DNA of 64,000 nucleotides from Conoideocrella luteorostrata. Taxonomy: Eukaryota > Ascomycota > Sordariomycetes > Hypocreales > Clavicipitaceae. Below the pieces are notes generated by a model. The model was not told where the DNA came from and searched no databases. It was given only the letters and a program-made list of their open reading frames with translations. This document shows, piece after piece, positions 46,058 through 58,541 of this stretch (the first letter of the stretch is position 1; each line of letters opens with the position of its first letter). The DNA lies in the NCBI GenBank assembly GCA_032433595.1, contig JASWJB010000040.1, positions 62,001 through 126,000 on the forward strand, in the 5' to 3' direction. Position numbers and translations under genes: made by a program.

Positions 46058-49000
46058 TCAAGACATCCCTTGCTCAGCATCAACGCTTTCCAGCTGCTCT
46101 GGAAACCCGAGATTCGAGAGCCCCTTCTTCCATTTTTGCTGAGACATCATTTCCTACGCCAAGTTAGTAACAGCTTCAAGCCTCGAAGATGGTGTGTCAT
46201 CCTATACCTCTTCAACGGTATTTAGCACCACGTAGCGCGTGACGCATACCACACTGTCCTGTCCTATCCGGATGGCTCGTGCGATAGCCTGATTCTCTAC
46301 GGCAGGGTTCCACTGCAGCTCAACAATAAAGACGCGGTTCGCACAAGTTAAATTGAGCCTACTTCCTCGTTAATCCCTCGTGTGTCATGTCGGTGTAAAG
46401 AAGTTTATGGGATGCGCATACCCAAACGCGCCGGTACCAGTCGTCATGATAAGCACCGGAAACTCTGACTCATTTGAAAACCGATCCAGCTTTATTTGCC
46501 GCTGCGCGAGAGAACAGCCACCATCGATGCGCAGGTACGGAATCTTGGCCGCATCCAAGTGCTTAGAAACGAGGTGAAGTGTTCTCGTCCAGCAAGAGAA
46601 TATTATGCTGAAACACATTAGTGCCATGTACGTAGTTGAAGGTGTTGTGGTATCAATTGGTGCCTCGGGAGTCATTGTCCAGGGTGGCCGTACCTCTTCG
46701 TCGTATCAAGATCCTTACCAACATCCTCGACCAACGCTCGCATCTTCGTAGAATAGCCTTCGGCGTTGAAGTAGTAGTCATGGTCGCTTTCCATGGCATT
46801 GTTAGAAAGCCTTTCTGACGTCCCTGCTTCTCCTTCGCGGCGTCTACTACCCTCGATTTGGTGGCCCCAACGAAGACACACGGGGCAATGTTTCGTCTGC
46901 GAGTCTGCATCCGGCATGGCAGACTCCTCGATACACTGATCGCATAGCGCATGAGCGCAATCCTCGACAAACCCATTCCCCAACCGGCTGGACCCAAGAA
47001 TTGGCATGGGTTGATGACATCCAGAGCAGATAATCTCACCATTGGGGCCAATTGCAGATATGACAGCTTCACGTTCGTCCTGATAGGCGCGGCGATTCCA
47101 GGAAAATGGTTTTTGGAAGGTGCCGTGGTTGCAGAGGATACGCATCTGCAAATTCGCCTGAAATAAGCCAAACTTCGAGCACTTTTCCACACCGTCAGCC
47201 CGCTGACGTATCGCTCGCACCAGAGTGTTCTTTGTCTTCTCATATTGTTCACGCTCTGCGGGGGACAGTTCTAGCTTGCGATTGCGTTCCTCTAGTTCGG
47301 GAAGATCAATAATATCTTTGGTGCGGCGCAAGCAGAGAGCCTCTAGAAGCATTACCAGGCGGTTCTGGGCTACTGAAATCTCATACATGCCCTTAGTAAT
47401 ACCGTTTCGCCCATCGGTGATTCTTTTATCAATGCTTTGCTCAAAAGGCTGCTCGATCCATCTGCGAAAAATAGAAGCTTTCGAGAACGGTTCAGCACGG
47501 ATGAATGCGAACAGCGTGCCTATGTCGGCGAGCTTGTTTTGTATCGGTGTCCCAGTAAGGCACCATCTTGAATTAGCATGGAGGATCTCGCACGCGTGGT
47601 AGAAACTTGTGGTTGGTCGACGAATGATATGAGCTATGGTTGATTAGTTGTGTTCACGACACGTACATTTGTGGAATAACTTGCCTTCGTCGAGGACAAC
47701 CCTGTACCAACCAATTCTGTGGAGAGGCGATGGCTCTGCCTTGTTTTGGAACTCTGCAGCGAGGGTATTGTACGTTGTTACCACAATATCGGAATCTTGG
47801 ACTTTATTAGGGTCTTTCGGTCGGTCAGGTCCGTGATACTTAATTACATTCACTCCACCGCTCAAATGTCTGTGCGATCGCTTAGTAAAACTTGATGCAG
47901 CTTTGAGGAATGAGAAACTCACTTTTCTATCTCGCGCATCCAATTGGTAATGAGAACTAGTCCGGTCAGTCACCAAAATGCACCTTTTTGTTCGCAAAGC
48001 GGGGTGCATACGTGCAGACGAGACCACAACGAGAGTCGAACGAGAGTACTCCAGCATCACCCTGCCATTGAGACTCTTGCCCTGCTCCTCGGCCCAGTCT
48101 TTGCCAGCATTGACAGTCTTCATTATCAACGCTAGAACAGATAGGGACTTTCCCATCCCCATTTCGTCTGCCAGAATGCCGCCACCTCTCTCTTCGGGGA
48201 GATTGTGCCGCTTAGCTTGTGTGATCTTGTGGCGGTAGCTAGAGCGGTCAGATTTAATTATATGGAGAGCAAATCCTTGGTACAACTCACAATTCCTTGC
48301 CATCAGCTGGAACTACGTGCTGCCAAAGTCTATACTTATAGTTGATGTGGCCCGACTCTCTCTCAAGCATGAAAGCTAGGGCTTCTTGTTGATGTCTAAT
48401 CACAAAGCATTAGCCACGGCAACATGCTACAGCCATCGAGAATTAAGGCTTCTGACATACTTCAGTAGTTTTCGAGCAACCCTGTCACCCCCATCTACCA
48501 TTTCAAGATCACGAGAGTTGTCTACGGATTTGTAAACCGCCTGGACCATGCTACGTAACTGGTCCTCACGACGCTTCCTCGTCGCCGTCCCATCTTGAGC
48601 ATTTTGAACATTTTGAGTTGCAGATCTAACGGACTGTACATCAAATCCGTTGGAGCTGACGGGTAAGAGGTGCGGGTTATCATATATCACATTAGACCTG
48701 ACATGATCCGGTTTCTGCAGCCACTGTTTGCCGCCGGAAAGCACTTTACCAACCTCCACAGCTAAGCTGCGTGGCCCGTATATGTTGATGTCAGCTTTAA
48801 TCATGGCGCTGGCAGTCTTGCTGGCGCGTCCCATGATCTCTTTCAAGCTGAAGGTAAGCACCATTGGCTCCAACTCCACGCCTGACTTCTCAAGCAAGGG
48901 CTTGAGAGGAGTCTCCGCGTTGGTGCGCAGGTAGCCAAAGCCGTAACCATCGTCTCTAAAACACAAGTTTATGCGGTCTTCTTTTTTGCAAAGCATTAGA

Positions 49001-49710
49001 TTCTCATGGGCAGTACCTGTTCTCTTAACCCTGCTGGCAATATCCGACATCTCGCCTACTAGCTTGACATCCACGTTATGTAGCTGGCAAATGTTAGCCA
49101 TGCCCCATACAAGAATCCGGCTGTGGCTCTGCTTACATACCATACCATAACAGATAGTTTCCTCAACTTCGGCAGAACAAGTAGGATCTTCTATAATCCG
49201 ATGTGGTTCGGGCTCGAGGGTGGCCGTAGGTGAAGCGTCTTGGCACGAAAAGGTCAACGGTGTCGTTGGGTGGAGCTGGTCTCCCCATTCTGCAAGGGCG
49301 GCGTCCAAATTATAATTCTCCTCGCTGAAGTTCATCGTTGACATTTGAGGACCGGCATAACGGTCAACCATTATGTTGCTGAAGATATCGGACAAGGAAT
49401 CCTGCGAGTCAAAAACTGGAATATCACTAAATGACTTAGTATTGGTCGTTCGGGGCACACGCCGGGCCAGTCTGTACCTATTTGGATTCATCACACTCGG
49501 CCCAATGTATTGGCTTTCTCGCGGCACGTCGAGGAAACCATTCTGGTCGTGAAATGAGTCTTGTAGATGTGGTAGTAGTGGAAATTGTGGCAGTGGAGGC
49601 AGTTGTGGCAGTTGTGAGCCATAGTCAGGTCTCGCCCCGATATCTAGATGATGAGTGTTTTCGACTACATCATCCGCAGGATTTAATAGTCGTTTCAGAT
49701 GGTCTGGCAT
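46058..49710 (-). CDS. SNF2-family ATPase with RING finger (HLTF/Rad5/Rad16-like)
   Basis: Ten exons (49710-49141, 49083-48461, 48395-48291, 48238-48012, 47956-47923, 47869-47685, 47633-46694, 46607-46422, 46358-46208, 46153-46058) sum to 3,117 nt, 1,038 residues. All junction phases agree. After a Pro-rich disordered N-terminus comes the SNF2 core: GGGILADEMGMGKSLSVLAL (motif I), VVTTYNTLAAE, DEAH (split by an intron) and RWCLTGTPIQNKLADIGTLF. A RING follows (CSGCHQPM, then CAHALCDQCIEES and HCPVC), then the helicase C domain with LRIDGGCSLAQRQ and ENQAIARAIRIGQ. These are nuclear chromatin or post-replication-repair translocases with E3 ligase potential. The intron in DEAH (47684-47634) has a GC donor (GCAAGT), an uncommon but known class. 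A TTG-initiated longer frame upstream was rejected in favour of ATG 49710. Confidence 0.9.
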
Positions 49711-50576
49711 TATGAGGAATTTGGACTGCAAGCTGAACGTTGGCGGACCTTGATGCGAGCTTCACTTGTTCCGTGTGCATGCCGGATTGGAATGGTAAGT
49801 AAATGAGGGAACACCGCTGCGGCAATTTTATTTCGGGGGAATTGGTCCATGACACCTTCATGAATTCCGGCGCCACCACGAATTGTATCGAGACTCGGAG
49901 AATTGTGTAGCCTCAAAGCTTTTCGGCCCAACTCTGCTCAATGCAACCCGTTGAAAACCAAGGATTCCAGGTGACAACGCGTACATTGCATTGCGCCACT
50001 CTGCAGTAAGCCTGGCAGAGCGCCGAGCCGACAGCCTCACTTTACAAAATTGCAGTGACAGGCAACAGGGTCCAGCACTCGATGCCCAATGGCCCGACGG
50101 AGCTGCTCTTCAGCATGCGGCTCTATATTGCCACTTTGGACGGGAGTACTCCGTAGGCAGAACTCAAGCGGACAAGACCCGACCTATAAGAGCAGCAGTG
50201 CCTGCCAACGAGGACGCTCGGGAGGCTGTGATCAACCTGCAGCTGGCACAAAAAATGGGACTTTTGTGTAACTTGACCGCCTGTCGCATGGGCTGCTGCA
50301 TGGGCTCAGCGGCTTATGCAGCAGTGAGGCGGATTTGTAAATGAGGCTGACAGGCGCCGGGGTGTCGGTCCCTGCTCATTGCCGGTCAAGTCCGTCAAAC
50401 AAGATCGTGCTGAACAATTAATTAATTCCGGCTACTCTGGTGATGATTTTAATTCAGATGCTCTTCGGCTAATTTTTCGGCTTCCCTACTTCTGCACAAA
50501 GTAAGTTGTTCGAGAAGCAAGCGCACGCTGCGTACTTCCAACACAGAGACAGAACCCATCCAGACGGCAACGCAGC
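49711..50576. other. Divergent intergenic region between SNF2 and NLR genes
   Basis: About 870 bp that must hold both promoters. A GTACTCCGTA motif lies at 50146-50155. The plus-strand frame at 49991-50344 has no motif support. Confidence 0.45.
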
Positions 50577-53500
50577 ATGGAGCGATTATGCACCCTTGCA
50601 GATGAATTCGCATCCTGGGATTCGTTGAAGCCCAATGACAGAGCGTACTTCGAGTCCAGTAATTACAACAATGTGCAACAGGATATCGGTACGATTCAAG
50701 CACAACAGGAAATCGCCAAGACATTGATGAACATGAATCGAATTGAGCACTTTCTAACACGCATGGCGCATTTTGAGGAGATCTTACTTGTCCTCGATTT
50801 CGAGCATACGCCCAGGGTCATGGCCTACGTATGGGGCCCCATTCGATTTCTCATACTCGTCAGTAATTACCCATGAATAACAAATAGCCCACACGGTAAC
50901 CAAAATTCAATGCTAATAATCTCACTGCAAGACCACAAATCTTACAGAAAAGGCACTTGATTATGTACTTGACGTATATGAGCAACTAGGAAATGCAATG
51001 CCTCCCCTCCATATGTATGTACAGCTGTTCACCAGTCTGCCAGAAACTGGGGAATGTTTGGCCTGCATCTATGAACATATCGGCAGCTTCCATCGACTAG
51101 CGTACAAGCTGTTCTCTGTTCGCACTCATTGTGAGATCAATTTCCACAAATCTCAGAAGCCATGCTATCAAGAACAATTACAGACGACTAATGAACTGAA
51201 TTCTGTAGTGTGGCAAAGGCTCTACAAGGCTACCTGGAAATCGTCCGGGGAGATTTTTCGGCATCTGAGTGACTGTCTGAGCAGACATGAGAAGTTTATG
51301 GCATCGCATGCATATCCATTTCAGGAACAGTATCTCATGCTGGACATGGGCCGCTCCGCAGACCCCCTAAGTGTTGCTCAATATCACGATACTACGAAAC
51401 AAGAATTATCCAGCCATCTTCGCGGCTTAGAACTATGTCTCGAGAATTTCAAAGAGGAGGAAGCCAGCAGGAAGGCAGCCAACAAGAAAGATGTAATTTC
51501 ATGGCTCTCTGCCTCCACGAGGACAATGTCGACTCATAGAGAACTTCAAAGTATGAGAATATGCCCAAATAGTTGCCGCTGGCTGTTCAAGCGATATAAT
51601 GAAGTGCGAGACTGGATGACAGAAGAGAAAATTCCCGAGTCTGCGCTCTGGCTCCACGGTAGTCGAGGATATGGTAGGCATGCTGTCTTGCAATCTTTTG
51701 TCAGGCTTAGCTGATACTTCTCAGGTAAAAGTGTGCTCGTTTCGGCTCTCGTAGATGAACTAAAGAAATACTCCAAGAACAATGAGCACAACCTCCCACC
51801 CAACAGCAAGGTGTACTTCTTTTATTGTCAGGAAGATGACGCTGAGAGTTGTACGTATCTTGGAATTTTGAAAGGCATTTTGCGACAAATGGTAGACGAT
51901 AACGACGATCTCATACCTCTTTGCGTAGAAAAGAGGGCTTCAACTGGGAAGGCCAACTTGGAAAGCCCAGAAGCCGCCGAAAGTCTTATAGATGCGTTTT
52001 TGGAGTACAATCCTAGACAGTACATTATTATCGATGGACCTGACCAATGCAACTCGTCGGAGTCCATCCAGACCGCACAGTTTTTCAAGAAACAAATCGA
52101 GAAGTACGACAACGAGACTACGCGAGGCCGACTCAGAGTTTTATTTATGAGTCAGCCAATGGAAGAACCTGCCATTGTCAGTACGATGCCTCAAGACGGT
52201 GCTTGTGTACAATTGAAACCGTTAGACAACGCAGACGACATTAGGGCTTTTGTGAAAAAAAGAATTCCCGAGTTCTCCCAGAGCCGCACTACAAATAGCG
52301 GCTTTAACCTTTCTGAGGGCGATAAATTCCAGATTGAGCGTATAATTTGTCACCTGAGTAAAGGTGAGTAGACGCGATAACGCACTTGGAATTAACGGAT
52401 ACTGACATCCAGCACAGACATGTTCTTATTTGCACACCTTGCCATAGAGTTTTTATTACAACAGCCGACTAAGGAGAAGCTCAAAGAGAAGATTGAGGGC
52501 GAGATGCTACCCAAGGAGTTGTCCCAGATGTGCGTAATGTTCCATGATATATCAAACCATGCGTTTTCGCATCTATTTCTAACCACTGTACATAGGTATG
52601 AGAAGATTATTGGTGAAATCAAGAACGAATTATTGCAACTTGCAGACGGCGAGGCACATTGGGATATGGCCAAGTTCCTGCTGAGCTGGCTCGTCTGCGC
52701 AAAACGGCCCTTGAAATGGCACGAAATGCAAGCAGCTCTGTCTTTTGATCCTAATCGACAGACGGTTGACTTTGACAACAAGATGCTGCGGCAAAATGCT
52801 ACAAAGTACCTGGGGTCATTGGTGCATGTCATCGATGGCGACTACATTCGAATTATCCACTCAACAGCCAGAATGTACGTATTCAAAAGAATGTATTTCC
52901 ACAGGTCATGAGACTGGAAGACTAACATGGATTAGTCACGTCGTAAAGAATGAGCACATTAACGAGGGAGAAGTGCAGTGTGAGCTCGCGATACTTTGCC
53001 TCAGATACCTTTGCCTCCCGTGCTTTTCAAAATATGAGGATGACGAACATGATAGAATGAACATGGCCAGGCTGGGATGGTTTAGTTTTCAAGATTATGC
53101 TTGTTCCCAATGGCGTGGTCATGTCGCTGATATTATTTCCAAACGCGGAAGCTTCTTCAGCGGCAGCGACTACGAACGAAGGATTGCATATGCTTTGAAG
53201 TGCTTCGTCGAAAAATATGATGCAAGCCTTGCCTCCGAGTTTCATGCAGATTTTGAGCAAGAGCGTGCCGAACTCTCAGAGTTCTCGGGGCTCTCGTTCT
53301 ACAACGATCTTATTTCCCTCTGGAATCACATTGTGGTTACCGAAAAGAGCACATACGATAACCGCAACAAAACTGGTATCGAGGAACTCGATGAAGTCCT
53401 TCAAGAGAACAGGAAATTGATTGAGGACAACTTTACCCCGACTTCAGCGGCTTGCTTAGAGGACACGATTAAGGACTATTACGGCCCCTGCCTTTACAAA

Positions 53501-53914
53501 TGCAAACGCACGCTTTGCAAGTCCTTCTACCTCGGCTTCGAGCGGAAAAAAGACCGCGACGTACATCACAATCGTCACGACAGGCCCTTTCCGTGTCTGT
53601 TACCGGACTGCAGATCTGCCCCTATCGGCTTCTCCTCCAGCAAGGACCAACTGAGACACATGCGAAAAAACCACCCGGATAAATACGACGGACTATGTGC
53701 CTTTGAGCCGCTGAACCCCGTCGTAAATTCCACAAAATTTCAGTGCGAGATCTGCAAACAGAACTTCACACGAAATATAAACCTGAAAGGCCACATGCGG
53801 AGTCATTTCGGAGATCGCCCTTACGTGTGCTCTCATGCACACTGTGACAAATCATTTGCGAGGTTAAATGATTTACGAAGACATGAGAGAAATCGTTCTA
53901 GGTTCCATCGTTGA
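50577..53914 (+). CDS. NACHT-type NLR (STAND) with C-terminal C2H2 zinc fingers
   Basis: Six exons (50577-50858, 50932-51673, 51725-52363, 52418-52529, 52596-52874, 52936-53914) give 3,033 nt, 1,010 residues, all phases consistent. The N-terminal region resembles the fungal STAND-associated DUF7708 domain (HTPRVMAYVWGPIRFLIL, then DYVLDVYEQLGNAMPPL). The P-loop HGSRGYGKSVLVSAL (GSRGYGKS at 337-344) is assembled across an intron. A Walker-B-like strand YIIIDGPDQC, the sensor-like RLRVLFMSQP and a winged-helix-like region with ELSQMYEKI and WLVCAKRPLKWHEMQAAL follow. From about Cys874 to the end lie four C2H2-type fingers; the last two read FQCEICKQNF and YVCSHAHCDKSF with paired His. NLRs of this type are cytosolic sensors in fungal non-self recognition. 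C-terminal sensors are usually ANK, WD40 or TPR repeats, so fingers are less usual. The gene is convergent with a HET gene. Confidence 0.88.
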
Positions 53915-54305
53915 TTTCGCAAATGAATGTCGCACATTCGGGGCCGTGCTGGCTATCGAATCATGGGACATATATCAATTCACATGTCAATTATTGGTAT
54001 CGGGTAGATTTGTTGGAGAGTTTCTGTCGTCAATGTGATTGGTACCGTAGCTGCCAGGTCCTGGAGAGGAGTGCCAGATGAAATGGGTTATAGAGAGATT
54101 GCAGATATGATCGAAGAAGATGTGTGTGTGGCACGTCCCGCACACACATAGAAGCAATGATTGAGCCGTTGGCAGCACTTGATCATAGCAATTTCGTCTA
54201 TAAAAGAAGTAGCATACGCTTGTTACTTAGTCGTAGTCAATGATGGATTTCTTTTCTCCCATAACATGATTCTACTTGTGAGACCCTTCCACAGCATATC
54301 TATAG
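53915..54305. other. Short convergent intergenic region
   Basis: About 390 bp between the stop codons of the NLR and HET genes. It should contain both 3' ends. No frame or repeat is supported. Confidence 0.5.
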
Positions 54306-56305
54306 CTACAACTTGGGCTCTAATCGAATAACCTTTGGCTCTATGTCTTTCCAGATACTCATATCAGAGAATCTGGCGAGCCCAAGTCTTCGATAAACTC
54401 TGTGACCAACATCTTCTACCAGCAGGCCCACTCCCGTCTCACTGTTCTTCTCACTCTCCTTGACTGTTCCCAGGAGCACGTACTCCGCCTCTTTAGATCG
54501 CGCATCCGGGCATGCATTCTCCAGATCTGGCAGTTCCTCTATAGTTTCAAGCTTGCTGTCGCATATCTTTTCGTCTCGCAGTTTGCGGCCGATTAGCTCC
54601 GCTGCCGATTGGGTTATCAGCCTGACTCGGGCATCCTCTGATGTTAGTGGACCTTCATGAGAGATCTCGCCGTCTAGAGATGCCCACGACCAGCTTGGAG
54701 CTCGCCGGAGAAACCGCTTCTCAGCTCTCTGGGACCTCGGTTTGTACCATACCAGCAGTCCAATGAACCACTTCTTCCACAGTCCGTAAATGTTCATGTC
54801 TCCCCACACTACTTCCAGCTCTGATATCACCCCCGTGATTGCTGGTAGTCTATCTTCAGGATCCGTCAGTTTACGTCTCGTGTACTGTTCAACGACTGAT
54901 GTCCAGAGATAGAGCTTGTCTGCTTCAACGCTTCCGTAGCTGGCTGCTTCATCGTCGCCAAAGGCCATCCAAGGTAAAGAATCCAAATATTGCAGATAGT
55001 CCAGCCCCAGCCCTGTAACACTTTGAAGCTGCACTTGTTGACACTGCCATAGAAGCTCATATTCGGAGAATATGAGCATTCTTGGTGACAGCATGAACTC
55101 CTGTAATGCCCATCCTCTCTCATCAATAGTGTGCTTCGGTTCATAGCAGCCCGTCGAGAGGTACACCTCGCCAGCCTGCTCATTAGACATGGGAATGCTA
55201 AACTTGCGATCCGGCAGGTACGGCCGGATTGCATCCGTGAGAAACCCATCAGCAGCATTACTGGACGTCGCTGCGACAATGGTCACGGTAGCATTTTTGT
55301 ATATGGCCGCCATCTGGGATATCTCTTTTTCTTTGTCAATTGTACAATCCTGTATGATGCATAGCACATCAACCCAAAGATAGCGAAAACCAAGCTCCCT
55401 ACAGACCCGCACAGCGTCTTGTATTGACTTTGACAGTTCTTCGAGTCTAATTTCTTTAATTAAATCTTGAAGCTTGCCTTTTTCAAGTGAAATTGATTGC
55501 CCCGGCAATAGAGGGTTGGGCCGCTGTCCCCAGCAGTAGCTTAGAGCCACGTATGGCTCATAGACTTCTGTGTCGTTGATCCTGAGCTTGATATGTGGCT
55601 GGCTATCTCCAGGTTGTCCAACATCAAGGACGCGGCTGGGCAGCACCTTCTCTCGTGAGTACCGACAATGGCTGTGAGAGTCATCGAAATGCATGCAATC
55701 ATTAATGAGGGCCTTGGCCGCCGCAAATACTCTGTCGCTTGTCACGTCCCTGCGTAATGGCCGTCGAGACACAATGGCTTCCATAGGGTTTTCTTTGGAT
55801 CTGGTCAGACAACATGATACGTCTTATGGAAACATAGAAGCAGACTTGCCAACCTACCTTTTTTCGCGAACGGATATATCGTCAGCAAGATCTTTTGAGG
55901 CTCACTTTGGAGGCAGATCCTCAATTCCCATATACCAGGCACAGAACTGCTCGACACTTCATTGCGCGGCCCATTATGAGTAGAGTTAAAAAGAACGATA
56001 CAATTGTCGTCACTCCACAACTGAATTTCGTGCACGCACATGGTCTCGAAGATAAATTTGCACATGCTACAACCCGTCTCTCCGGAGCTGCGACAATCCT
56101 CACGAGTCCGGTGACGAAAGCCCCCGGGAGAATTCAGGTCCGCCAGGCCCTCGTCAGAGAACATACGTGTGCAGAAGGAACACTGATCATCCGATTCATG
56201 TCGCCGGGCTTTTTTTACTTGAGGATTGATTGGAATGTCGGCGTTGGAAGAGGATGGTCGCTTACGGCGCCGGCGGCTCACCCGAAGCGGCACCTGCGTC
56301 GTCAT
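54306..56305 (-). CDS. HET (heterokaryon incompatibility) domain protein
   Basis: HET proteins trigger or execute programmed cell death when unlike hyphae fuse. The main exon (about 55788-54306) has the three conserved HET blocks: YVALSYCWG, then YLWVDVLCIIQDCTIDKEKE with QMAAIYKNATVTIVAA, and ERGWALQEFMLSPRMLIF. An upstream exon (56305 to about 55855) gives a basic N-terminus and a Cys-rich part (CSFCTRMF, CSMCKFIF) common ahead of HET domains. The joining intron is certain in place but not in exact ends: the strong donor GTAGGT leaves phase 1, and the nearest acceptor that keeps frame is the weak AAAG before AAAACCCTATGG; a GTTGGC donor four bases on is the alternative. The total is about 645-650 residues. 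It is tail-to-tail with the NLR. Confidence 0.88.
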
Positions 56306-58541
56306 TTTGCTGCCTTGATTTGATGTTGGCTACAAAACAATATCGAAGCCTTCGCAAGTGCACATTTAAATCTCTCACTGACGTGTCTGACATTGAGCAG
56401 CTGTCGCGGGGCACACTCCCCGCCACTTTCGTTCATTAGTGGCATGCCGGCCGACACGGGTTGAGACGGGACCCTCGTCGCATCTCTTCACTGCAGTTTC
56501 TTTCTTCTCAGAGGAAGCAGTTTGATAACCCCCGCTTGCCTCGGCAGCCCAGTAGCTAAGTCGTCCGGCAAGCGGCCTGTGAAACAATTATCCATAACCA
56601 TGTCTGCCTTCTCGCCGCAAAACGCGGGATTTGCTACAACTTGATGGCATACAATACGAACCAAGGGGGGTGTTTCTGGTTCAGTACAGTGCCATGGTTT
56701 TGAGCTTTTAGGCTCCCAACCCATCGTCGCATGGGACCCGTCCAACCCAGGAGGGTGGTGGTAGTGGTGGCGTCAGATTCACTGCAATTTCAACACCTTT
56801 CGACGAAGTCTGCCTATGTACGGAGTACATGACGAGCCACCCATCCAATATCCACAAAAGGGATTTCACTTCCACACCTCGCTTGTCCTTGAGCTGTCTG
56901 GCAGCGGCATGGACAATCTGCTCCCCGCAACGCCCATCCCCCATATGCCGTCCTTAGTGCGAGTATAGCTATCCTCGAAAAATGGCGCAGCATTCATGTT
57001 CAGTCATGACCCTAGAAATTACGGCTCATGTTTTGCTGTGACAGGGACAGGAATATTCCGCAGTACCACTGAAGAGCACCCCACAAATAAATTACTTTAG
57101 TAGTTGCGCAAGGTCTTGTATCGCTAAAGGCGTCGTGTACGGAAGCCTCCACGCATGCTTAATTACATCTCACTGACATCTTGCACTGCAATTTCTTACT
57201 CAACCAAAAGGATAGGACGGCCCGCTCATCTTTCCTCGTCCTGTGGCAATGTGAGACGTTGACTGCACTGCAATTTCTCACTCAACCAGGAGGAAAGATA
57301 AGCGGGCCATCTCATCCTCCTGGTTGAGTGAGAAATTGCAGTGAACGACTCGCGTCGCCACAGGGCGAGGAAAGATGAGCGGGCCATCTCATCCTCCTGG
57401 TTGAATGAGAAATTGCAGTGCAGTCAACGTCTCACATTGCCACAGGGCGAGGAAAGATAAGCCGGCCATCTCATCCTCTGTCTATGGCGAATTTTTCACT
57501 GCAATTTGAACCCATGTCGACGCGTTTCCAGCCTCTTCTGACAACTGGTTCCCTCCTCCATACAGAGATGTGCCAAAGATTCAAGGCAAGGATACTCCGA
57601 CTGGAGCAATAAATTGACTGCAGGAGGTTTTCAGCCATGCAAGAGCACGTCGGACAATGAAGGAAATCGTCGGATTAGACGAGTCAAAATTCATTCTCCG
57701 CCGGATTGTGAGGCATCAGACATCGTCAATCTCATCCACTTCTACCATTTTCCACTGCGTGCAATTGCTCCATGACTCTGGCCCCATTAACATAACAAGA
57801 CCGAGGCTGTTGCACGACACAAACCAAACCATCTGTATTTTTACTTTTAAAAAAAAAAGACTAAAAATAGTTCAAAAAAAAAAAAAACATACAACACCAG
57901 GTATTCGCTGGTCGTCACCGAACCAACTACTAATCTAGCGCTCACCAGGTTATCGCTCGGAGATCGGACGGGATCCAGATTTTACTGATGGCTGTGGTCG
58001 TATGTGACAGGCTAGGCGCAAAGTTCGCTTTTCATTTCGCAGGGGAAAGCATGGAGCGTAGGAAAGGCAAAGACCTGATCGGACGTCAATCTCCTACTGC
58101 CTCCTGTTGGCAACTTATATTCTGCGGCGACGATATTTTAGGAGGTCTAATACTATATGTATAATGCGACTTGGGTCAGATATTTAATAGTCCGTAGCTG
58201 TGGTTCGGTTGTACGTCAGTTCTGCTTCGAATCGCTTTGGTGGCGTCGGCTCCGACTACGGGGCATTATAGGTTGTCTTCGGAGGATTGCGAGTCTGTTC
58301 AAGATGGAACGATATTTTAAGGAGAGCGATCTGGTAGCTGCTATTTAACAACCTATATTTCATCGGATGAGCAGGATCGGCGTACGGTTCGTAGCAAAGG
58401 CCTCGCCGTGCGTTGTGGTCTAGATGAGGCACATAAAAGAATCTCCAATTGGATTACATGTTGGCATTTGATCTATAAATTCTCGAACAGGATGTCGCTG
58501 GATAACGGGCATCTTTCCAATGTGTACGGAGCAGTCGCTAT
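56306..58541. other. Intergenic region with inverted repeat
   Basis: 2.2 kb between the HET gene and the housekeeping block. It contains the nested inverted repeat at 57184-57479, a GTACGGAGTAC motif (56818-56828) and two poly-A runs near 57850-57890. No gene is supported. Confidence 0.45.
57184..57479. repeat. Nested inverted/direct repeat (foldback structure)
   Basis: A 29-bp arm starting CACTGCAATTTCTCACTCAA (57266-57294) is perfectly reverse-complemented at 57315-57343, with a 20-bp loop. A second, longer pair links 57234-57294 to 57392-57452 (59 of 61 bases match). A direct copy at 57184-57212 differs by three C/T or G/A transitions. A ~53-bp block (57291-57343) is directly repeated at 57368-57420 with two transitions. 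The loop AAGATAAGCGGGCCATCTCA is shared between copies. Origin could be a MITE-like element or local foldback duplication. Confidence 0.85.

Noticed and set aside
57184..57479. CRISPR-like array
   Set aside because: The repeats are inverted and nested rather than evenly spaced direct repeats with unique spacers, and the organism is a fungus.
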